Source of the DNA: Lysinibacillus sp. FSL W8-0992
GTDB lineage: Bacteria; Bacillota; Bacilli; Bacillales_A; Planococcaceae
NCBI RefSeq assembly: GCF_038008685.1
Contig: NZ_JBBOZQ010000001.1
Span: 496,001-560,000 of the forward strand
DNA length: 64,000 nt
Direction: 5' to 3'
Position numbers and translations under genes: made by a program. Below are positions 55,077-61,620 of this stretch, piece after piece. The number at the start of each line of letters is the position of its first letter. Position 1 is the stretch's first letter. Under the pieces are notes generated by a model. The model was not told where the DNA came from. It made no database searches and saw nothing but the letters and a program-made list of their open reading frames with translations.

Positions 55077-55916
55077 ATGGATCCTTATGAAGAAAAAAAT
55101 TATTTAAGTCCACTTGATAAAAAGGAAGATGAGCCTCCACCATTGCGGGAGGCTCTTGTTGAAATTACTCACAATGATATTGAACAATCAGTAGTTGAGG
55201 ATAAACCGATTTTCCCTTTAGATTCAATACTCGAGCATATTGCAGAGCTAAGGAAACAAATCATAAAAGGACTTGTCGTCTTTATTTTATTTTTTATTGT
55301 TGCATTCTCTACCATTAATATTTGGTTTCCGTATGTTACGCGTGGTCATTCACTCATTATTTTAGGACCACTAGAGGTCGTAAAGTTTTACATGACGATT
55401 TCCACTACTTTAGCATTTGGTCTTTCTATGCCTTTTCTCGTTCACTTTCTTTGGAGCTTTGTAAAACCTGGCTTAAAGGAAGAGGAAAGTCGCTTTCTCG
55501 GACTCTACGCACCAGTTATGTTTATGCTCTTTTTATTAGGTGTAGCATTCGGCTATTTTGTTGTTAATCCACTTAGCTATTCATTTTTAGTAAGCTTAGG
55601 TGCGACGAATTTTGATGTAATGGTATCTGCCAGTGAATATATGCATTTTTTAATAATGACAACAGTACCACTTGGATTATTATTTGAGCTGCCCATCGTT
55701 GCGCTCTTTTTATCGTCCATTGGTGTACTAACGGCTGAATCCATGAAAAAAATACGCGGCTGGTCCTATATTGCAATGGGCGTTGGCTCAGCAGTCATTA
55801 CCCCACCTGATTTTATTAGTCAGTTACTCGTATTAATCCCGATGATTATTTTATACGAAATCAGTATTCATCTTGTAAGACGTACGGAACGTAAACAACT
55901 AGAAAGCACTGCTTAG
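55077..55916 (+). CDS. tatC: Twin-arginine translocase subunit TatC, with N-terminal extension
   Basis: A 279-residue receptor subunit of the Tat translocase with six membrane helices. The conserved cytoplasmic start LDSILEHIAELRKQI is preceded by about 50 hydrophilic, acidic residues that most TatC proteins lack. The first-loop FxxPxL-type and KPGLKEEESR motifs, and a Glu in the third loop region, are present. It recognises the RR motif of substrates. AGGAGG is 5-6 bases before the ATG and the gene starts 10 bases after tatA. With the two upstream genes it makes an exported enzyme plus translocase unit. Confidence 0.95.
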   Translation: MDPYEEKNYLSPLDKKEDEPPPLREALVEITHNDIEQSVVEDKPIFPLDSILEHIAELRKQIIKGLVVFILFFIVAFSTINIWFPYVTRGHSLIILGPLEVVKFYMTISTTLAFGLSMPFLVHFLWSFVKPGLKEEESRFLGLYAPVMFMLFLLGVAFGYFVVNPLSYSFLVSLGATNFDVMVSASEYMHFLIMTTVPLGLLFELPIVALFLSSIGVLTAESMKKIRGWSYIAMGVGSAVITPPDFISQLLVLIPMIILYEISIHLVRRTERKQLESTA

Positions 55917-55995
55917 CTAAGACGCAGTGATTGGAGAGTCTACTGCTGGTGATTTCTGCTGTGGGCGGACGCTTTCCGCTCCAATCAACTAAAGT

Positions 55996-56017
55996 AAATT
56001 GTTTGAGTGCCTGGCAC
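55996..56017. repeat. Family C repeat, copy 4
   Basis: AAATTGTTTGAGTGCCTGGC followed by AC; part of the mosaic. Confidence 0.7.
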
Positions 56018-56039
56018 TATGCATGTATACATGCATAGT
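56016..56039. repeat. 24-bp perfect palindrome
   Basis: ACTATGCATGTA joined directly to its reverse complement TACATGCATAGT, abutting family C copy 4. Confidence 0.8.
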
Positions 56040-56150
56040 CGGCTCCTAGAATTGTAAAATTCCACTTCGCTTTCCGCGGGCACGACGTAAGCCGCAGGAG
56101 TCTTCGTTGATTTTTCCTGGGATAGTCTTAAAATTCATGAGATGCAAGGT

Positions 56151-56172
56151 AAATTGTTTGCGTGCCTGGCAC
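56151..56172. repeat. Family C repeat, copy 5
   Basis: AAATTGTTTGCGTGCCTGGC followed by AC; one base different from copy 4. Confidence 0.7.
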
Positions 56173-56223
56173 CGTCCTTCGGCACCGGCCCTCCGCTCCA
56201 ATCAACTGAATAATATTTGCATA

Positions 56224-56273
56224 AAAAAATGACAAAAGGCATCAAGAATATGAACTTCTTGATGCCTTTTGTC
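56224..56273 (-). terminator. Phosphoesterase gene terminator, family A hairpin copy 3
   Basis: Leftward GACAAAAGGCATCAAGAA / TTCTTGATGCCTTTTGTC, then ATTTTTTT; 37 bases past the stop. Confidence 0.9.
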
Positions 56274-56309
56274 AACGTCTCTAAGCACTGGGCAACTAGG
56301 ACCCAGTGT

Positions 56310-57125
56310 TTATTTTCTCTTTAAATCCAGCACAATAATTTCTGGACGATTAAAAACTCGGAAAGGCACACTACTATTTCCTAATCCCCGACTAACTATC
56401 ATTTTGGTGCTGGCTTCCTCGTAAACACCAGCCGTAAACTTAGGAAACAGTCCCTGTCCTGGTGCGACAAGTCCTCCTATGCCAGGAATCCGAATCTGAC
56501 CACCATGTGCATGACCTGAGAATACTAAATCTATTTCTTGATTTACATACGTACTAAACACTTCTGGTCGATGCGCCAGCAACAGCTTTAGCATGTCTTT
56601 TGGAACATAAGCAGTCGCCATGTCCAGCATTTCTTCAGTTGATCTACCCATTAACGGATCTTCAATACCAACAATCGCCAAACGCTCCCCGTCGCGCTCT
56701 AACACGGTCGATTCATTGGCCATCACATGTACACCTAACGATGACAGCGCCTCATAAATTTCACTAACCTTATTCGTCGCAACTTCATGGTTTCCAAGTA
56801 CATAATATACATCCGCTAATTCCACTAACCCTCTCACTGCCTGTAAGCTTTGCTCCAAATTAAAGCGATTACTATCAATAACATCGCCTGTAATAAATAT
56901 ATAATCTGGATTTGTAGCCTTAACCTTTGCAATGAGTTTCTGTTGGTTATTACCGAAGAGTGCATCATGTAAATCTGATATTTGTACAATGCGTAGCCCA
57001 TCGAAGCTGGCTGGCACTTTTTCAGATTCATATACATGCTTACTTACAACCAGCCAATGATTGTTTACGTACAAAAAAATGACTATAAAAACAAGAAAAA
57101 ATACTACGTATAATAATTTTTTCAT
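56310..57125 (-). CDS. Membrane-anchored metallophosphoesterase, YkuE-like
   Basis: A 271-residue calcineurin-type phosphoesterase. An N-terminal hydrophobic helix (about 3-23) acts as signal anchor. The metal-site motifs come in order: QISDLHD near 50, ITGDVID near 80, LGNHE near 110, LLAHRPE near 185 and FSGHAHGGQ near 207. This fits the YkuE/YaeI class, for which lipid or UDP-linked substrates have been suggested. The frame could begin at a TTG two codons upstream, but the ATG at 57125 is used. Single gene with terminator. Confidence 0.88.
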   Translation of the reverse strand: MKKLLYVVFFLVFIVIFLYVNNHWLVVSKHVYESEKVPASFDGLRIVQISDLHDALFGNNQQKLIAKVKATNPDYIFITGDVIDSNRFNLEQSLQAVRGLVELADVYYVLGNHEVATNKVSEIYEALSSLGVHVMANESTVLERDGERLAIVGIEDPLMGRSTEEMLDMATAYVPKDMLKLLLAHRPEVFSTYVNQEIDLVFSGHAHGGQIRIPGIGGLVAPGQGLFPKFTAGVYEEASTKMIVSRGLGNSSVPFRVFNRPEIIVLDLKRK

Positions 57126-57395
57126 TCGCAATCGCTCACTTTGTGGCTACTTTTTCAGAAAAACTTCTTACCCTTCTATTATAAGCAAAAAACAGAGCGA
57201 TTGTAAGTAGATGCGCTTTAATTACATAAAATGCACAAAATCCAACCATCCTCATCTATCTTTTATAGGAAATCATGTGCATTTCATCTATTCTTAGTCA
57301 ACTTTCACATGATATAATATGGGTATAATTTCATATTCATTTACTACGTTTTTAATATCAATACCTTAAAATATTATAAGAATGAGAGAACAAGA

Positions 57396-60300
57396 ATGAA
57401 AGTGAGAATGAGAAAGTTATTACTTATTTTTATGGTCGTTATTAGTATTGTGATGATTGGAATGACATCTCGATTACACAATAATGAAAGCCAAAACGCT
57501 CCTAAAGCCGTTGCAGGAGTAATAGATCTTAGACAGTATGATTTGCACAAAAATACTGTAAGCTTGGATGGAGAATGGGATTTTGTTCCCGATGAATTAT
57601 TGAATTATTCAGAATTCAATAATTCTCATTCTTATTCAGTAAATGTCCCATCACTATGGTCTAGGTACAAGCTTGATGGTCAAAATTTTACTACACTCGG
57701 TAGCGGTACCTATCGTTTAAAAATTTTAATTAATGATACAGATACTATATTGGGTATAAAAACAGGTAATATTCGGATGTCGAATGCCATTTACATAAAC
57801 GAAAAACGTATTGGACAAAGTGGAGAGCCTGCAGAAGATTCGACATATATTCAACAAAATGTACCGTATGTTGCATATTTCTCACCTAAAAATGATGAAC
57901 TTGAACTCATCATTCATGTAGCTAATTTTGATTATGCATCAGGCGGAGGAATTATTGGTTCCATTTTTATCGGGGATCAAGAGAGTATTAGTAAATTAAG
58001 AGAAGGTTCACTTTTCTACGATTTAATAACCTTTGCTGCTTTTTTTACAATGTTTATTTATTTTGCTGGTTCCTACCTATACGCCAAGCTTGAAATTGAG
58101 CAGCTCTACTTTTCTTTATTTTGCTTCATGGTTGGTTTATACGGTCTATCTCATGGAGAAAAAATATTAATGTCGTTACTCCCTATCAGCTATGAATTTC
58201 TGATAAGAGTCCAAATCATTTCGAGTATCGGTTCGGGTATCTTTATGCTACTGTATTTTTACCATGCCCTTCAGCAATTTTCACATAAAAAGTTCGTGAA
58301 AGCACTTTGTATTATTGGCATTTTATTATTAGCTACAGTCATGCTGCCAATATCTATTAGCTCATACCTACAAACTGTACATTCTATTTATATTTTAATA
58401 AATATCTTTTATTTGCTTTATATTCAAACGATTGCAATCTTTAAACGATTAGTAGGTGCTATTTATTTATGGCTTAGTACTATGTCCATTCTTATCTATA
58501 TGGTCGTAGCTACCTTAAATCTCAATATTAATCTAGAAATTTACTCTTTACCTCCCTTGCTTCCTTTTATTTGTTTAACGATGCTCGCTCTGTATATTTC
58601 TCATCGTTTTACAGATTCTTATTTAGAAAAAGGTAGATTAACAAATGCTTTAATCCGGGTGGATAAGTTAAAAGATGAATTTCTTGCAAAAACCTCACAT
58701 GAATTTCGCACTCCGTTACACGGTGTGATTGCCATATCTCATTCCATGTTAGAGCCTCAAGAAAGCTCTACATTAACAATGGAACAAAAGGAAAAAATAT
58801 CACTCATATTTAATATCACAGAAAAGTTATCACATCTTGTGAATGACATTTTAGATTTTTCCAAGTTAAAAGAAGGCGAACTAAAGCTTCGTCTTACTAA
58901 CGTTGATCTTTATTCTGTGACCCATGTCATCGTTGAAATATTGTCGTACATCGGAAATAAAGACGTAAAGATTTACAATTACATTGAACGAGGAAAATTT
59001 ATCGTAGCTGACGAGGATAGACTGCGTCAAATTCTTTATAACATAATAGAAAATGCTGTTAAGTACACTAGGCATGGGAAAGTAGAAATTTCATGCTACG
59101 AAGAACAAGGATTCCTGACTATTGAAATAAGTGACACCGGTCGAGGCATAGCTCCAGAACATTTGGAGTCGATATTTGAACCATTCCGACAGTTAGAAGA
59201 CGCAAGTAAAGGTACGGGTTTAGGGCTAAATGTGACGAAAGAGCTTGTGAAGTTGCATGGCGGAGAAATTACGGTCCATTCAGTTGTTGATCAAGGAACA
59301 ACTTTCTCTGTTAAATTACCTGTGCAGACAATAAAGAAAGTCCAGCAAGATAAACAACAACGAAATAAAATCACATTAACTAAAGATTATTTGCCAATAA
59401 CATTTCCTTATTTTGAGGAAAGAAAAATAGGCAAAAAAATACTCATTGCTGATGATGATCATATTAACCTCAAAGTACTAATCGATATTCTTGCAAAGGA
59501 GAACTATTCTATTATCGCTGTTGATGATAGTCAGCATGTTTTCGAACAATTACAAGTGCATCCAGATATAGACTTATTGATTTTAGATATTATGATGCCG
59601 AACCTTTCTGGATATGAGGTTTGCCAACAAATTAGGAAAAACTATTCTTCTGCCGAGTTACCGATTTTAATGCTCACAGCAGCGATACGACCAGAGGATA
59701 TGCTAGCAGCATTCCAATCTGGTGCAAATGATTTTTTACACAAACCATTAGATACTGCTGAATTGAAGACAAGGGTACGAAATCTTATCTTACTAAAAGA
59801 GTCGGCTGAAATTGCAATTAAAATGGAGACTGCATTTTTGCAAGCACAAATTAAACCACATTTTATTTACAATGTTTTAAATTCTATTTTATCACTAAGC
59901 TATTTAGACTTGGATAAAGCCCGTATTATGATAACAGATTTTGCAACATTTTTAAGAAGTAGCTTCTCGTTTGAGAATACAAATAGCCTTATCCCTCTAG
60001 AACAGGAGCTCATGCTAATTCAATCTTACGTCAATATTCACCAAACAAGATATCCAGATCAACTTGAATGGGAAATTCAGATGGAGGAACCTTTAAAAAT
60101 TCTAATCCCCCCTCTGCTTCTTCAGCCATTAGTAGAAAATGCTCTTTTCCATGGTTTAAGAAACAAGCGAATAAATGGGAAAGTAACAATGACTATAAAA
60201 AAAGATCAACAAATGATTGATATTAAAATTCAGGACAACGGTATAGGTATGACACAAGAAGTAATAGAAAAGGTATTATCGGAAGAGCCATCCGTTCATC

Positions 60301-60434
60301 AGAGCGTAGGGATTCGCAATATCACTAAACGTTTAAAAAAATACGAGAAGGCCACTTTCCATATTGAAAGTGTTGTTGGTGAAGGAACGACGGTGATACT
60401 AAAGTTCCCACTATTTTTGGATGAAAAGAGGTGA
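57396..60434 (+). CDS. Hybrid sensor kinase with 7TM-DISM sensor and two kinase modules
   Basis: A 1012-residue membrane sensor. A signal/TM segment (7-24), then an extracellular jelly-roll resembling 7TMR-DISMED (about 40-195), seven membrane helices (about 205-405), HisKA with His435 in KTSHEFRTPLHG, HATPase_c (NIIENAVKY, DTGRGI, GTGLGLNV), a receiver (about 690-805, Asp731 in LLILDIMMP), and a second kinase core of LytS type with His822 in QIKPHFIYNVLNS plus its own HATPase_c (PLVENALFHG, DNGIGM). So two different histidine kinases flank a receiver. It is followed 4 bases later by a response regulator. The signal is unknown; the jelly-roll suggests a carbohydrate or wall-related ligand. 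Confidence 0.9.
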   Translation: MKVRMRKLLLIFMVVISIVMIGMTSRLHNNESQNAPKAVAGVIDLRQYDLHKNTVSLDGEWDFVPDELLNYSEFNNSHSYSVNVPSLWSRYKLDGQNFTTLGSGTYRLKILINDTDTILGIKTGNIRMSNAIYINEKRIGQSGEPAEDSTYIQQNVPYVAYFSPKNDELELIIHVANFDYASGGGIIGSIFIGDQESISKLREGSLFYDLITFAAFFTMFIYFAGSYLYAKLEIEQLYFSLFCFMVGLYGLSHGEKILMSLLPISYEFLIRVQIISSIGSGIFMLLYFYHALQQFSHKKFVKALCIIGILLLATVMLPISISSYLQTVHSIYILINIFYLLYIQTIAIFKRLVGAIYLWLSTMSILIYMVVATLNLNINLEIYSLPPLLPFICLTMLALYISHRFTDSYLEKGRLTNALIRVDKLKDEFLAKTSHEFRTPLHGVIAISHSMLEPQESSTLTMEQKEKISLIFNITEKLSHLVNDILDFSKLKEGELKLRLTNVDLYSVTHVIVEILSYIGNKDVKIYNYIERGKFIVADEDRLRQILYNIIENAVKYTRHGKVEISCYEEQGFLTIEISDTGRGIAPEHLESIFEPFRQLEDASKGTGLGLNVTKELVKLHGGEITVHSVVDQGTTFSVKLPVQTIKKVQQDKQQRNKITLTKDYLPITFPYFEERKIGKKILIADDDHINLKVLIDILAKENYSIIAVDDSQHVFEQLQVHPDIDLLILDIMMPNLSGYEVCQQIRKNYSSAELPILMLTAAIRPEDMLAAFQSGANDFLHKPLDTAELKTRVRNLILLKESAEIAIKMETAFLQAQIKPHFIYNVLNSILSLSYLDLDKARIMITDFATFLRSSFSFENTNSLIPLEQELMLIQSYVNIHQTRYPDQLEWEIQMEEPLKILIPPLLLQPLVENALFHGLRNKRINGKVTMTIKKDQQMIDIKIQDNGIGMTQEVIEKVLSEEPSVHQSVGIRNITKRLKKYEKATFHIESVVGEGTTVILKFPLFLDEKR

Positions 60435-60438
60435 AAGA

Positions 60439-61140
60439 ATGTTAAAAGCAATCATTGTTGACGATGAAATTTTAGCAATCAATTTACTAGAGACGATGTT
60501 AAAGGACAATGGGGCAATTGATGTTGTCGGGAAATATTTAAACCCTTTGGACGCTATAGCAAACATCCCTACACTCAAACCAGATATTCTTTTTTTAGAT
60601 ATTGAGATGGCAGAGATGAATGGGATTGATGTTGCTAGTAAATTAGAAGATTTAACACATGTATTGGATATTATTTTTGTAACTGCCTATGAGCATTATG
60701 CAATTGATGCCTTTTCTGTTCAAGCCATTGATTATATTTTGAAGCCGATTGATAAAGCGCGCTTAATGAAAACAATTGAAAGAGTTTCTCTACGGAAGGG
60801 AAATATGCAATTAACAGACGGAAATATACGCAATGAAGATGTGCAGGTCATTAATAATTTTCACTTCCATGTTCATTCGGGAAAAGTATACATTGATGGC
60901 GTAGCTTTAATTTTATCCACTAAGGAATTTCATATTCTGTACTTTTTAGCACAGCGACCAGGGGAAATTTTCCACCCATCTGACTTGTATAAGCTCATTT
61001 GGGCAGAAGATAGTATCGGACAAACGCAGGCGTTAAAAGTACATATCAGTAATTTGCGAAAAAAACTGGAATCCATCTCTGGCCATCGAGCTAAAATTGT
61101 AACTGTAAGGGGTTCTGGTTATCAGTTCCTCTTTGAGTAA
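60439..61140 (+). CDS. Response regulator: LytR-like receiver with winged-helix output
   Basis: A 233-residue regulator. The receiver (1-115) has Asp8-Asp9, phospho-acceptor Asp54 (ILFLDIEMAEMNGID) and VTAYEHYAIDAFSVQAIDYI then LKPI, wording typical of LytTR-linked receivers. The output domain (about 140-233) is instead an OmpR-type winged helix (LSTKEFHILYFLA, LKVHISNLRKKL, VTVRGSGYQFLF). GAGGTG overlapping the kinase stop region precedes the ATG at 60439; an upstream in-frame ATG at 60421 lies inside the kinase gene. It forms an operon with the hybrid kinase. Confidence 0.9.
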   Translation: MLKAIIVDDEILAINLLETMLKDNGAIDVVGKYLNPLDAIANIPTLKPDILFLDIEMAEMNGIDVASKLEDLTHVLDIIFVTAYEHYAIDAFSVQAIDYILKPIDKARLMKTIERVSLRKGNMQLTDGNIRNEDVQVINNFHFHVHSGKVYIDGVALILSTKEFHILYFLAQRPGEIFHPSDLYKLIWAEDSIGQTQALKVHISNLRKKLESISGHRAKIVTVRGSGYQFLFE

Positions 61141-61230
61141 TTCTTTTTTTGTAGCAGATGCGGTGCCCCTGCTTAGAACGTAAGACAAGGGCACCACGCG
61201 CTTTGGTTGCGGCTTACGGTATACCTAGAG
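61141..61230. other. Stretch after the response regulator with hairpin and repeat fragment
   Basis: GGTGCCC...GGGCACC (61159-61194) can form a hairpin but has no T-tract. GCGGCTTACGGTATACC (61210-61226) matches part of the family D element in reverse complement. Confidence 0.4.
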
Positions 61231-61515
61231 AAATCGCAGGCAAAAGCCCGTGAATCGCTGGTTAGTCAGGAGATATCGCCGCTAACATTCTGTAAATAGC
61301 CCGTACGTCTGCAGTTATCGCCACTAACACTCTGCAAATCGCCTGTACGTCAGCAGTTATCGCCACTAACATTCTGTAAATCGCCTGTACGTCAGCAGTT
61401 ATCGCCGCTAACATTCTGTAAATCGCCTGTACGTCTGCAGTTATCGCCGCTAACATTCTGTGAATCGCCTGTACGTCTGCAGTTATCGCCGCTAACATTC
61501 TGTGAATCGCCAGTA
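61231..61515. repeat. 21-bp phased array, locus 3 (14 units, 42-bp higher-order repeat)
   Basis: ATCGCC-type cores start at 61233, 61254, 61275, 61296 (ATAGCC), 61317, 61338, 61359, 61380, 61401, 61422, 61443, 61464, 61485 and 61506: perfect 21-base phase. From 61275 the units alternate between GCAGTTATCGCCGCTAACAT and TGTAAATCGCCTGTACGTCT types, giving a 42-bp repeat. Orientation is opposite to loci 1 and 2. Confidence 0.92.
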
Positions 61516-61559
61516 AACCTTCGGAAAGCATCCGCCATAGCGGACATCAACGACATAGT

Positions 61560-61606
61560 AAAAAGTGTTAGATTGATTGCGGTCACTCTAACACTTTTTC
61601 TCTTTT
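61560..61606. terminator. Bidirectional terminator, family B hairpin copy 3
   Basis: AAAAAGTGTTAGATTGA / TCACTCTAACACTTTTT with one mismatch, then CTCTTTTGG. It ends the SLH gene leftward and can end the rightward kinase-regulator transcript after the repeat array. Confidence 0.88.
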
Positions 61607-61620
61607 GGTACCCGTTCGCT

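Larger units (their letters stand above)
55940..56210. repeat. Mosaic of family C and D repeat fragments
   Basis: Fragments of the family D element (GACGCTTTCCGCTCCAATCA; CTTTCCGCGGGCACGACGTA with GCCGCAGGAGTC; CCTCCGCTCCAATCAACTG) alternate with family C copies (55996 and 56151), as if copies had inserted into or recombined with each other. No gene seen. Confidence 0.65.

Noticed and set aside
61231..61515. CRISPR array
   Set aside because: Units are 21/42 bp with no unique 30-bp spacers and no cas genes in the window.
61262..61531. Leftward open frame of 89 codons made of 7- and 14-residue repeats
   Set aside because: It exists because the 21/42-bp DNA repeat is divisible by three. It has no ribosome binding site, and the related arrays at 25.5 and 34.2 kb encode unrelated peptides, so protein coding is unlikely.
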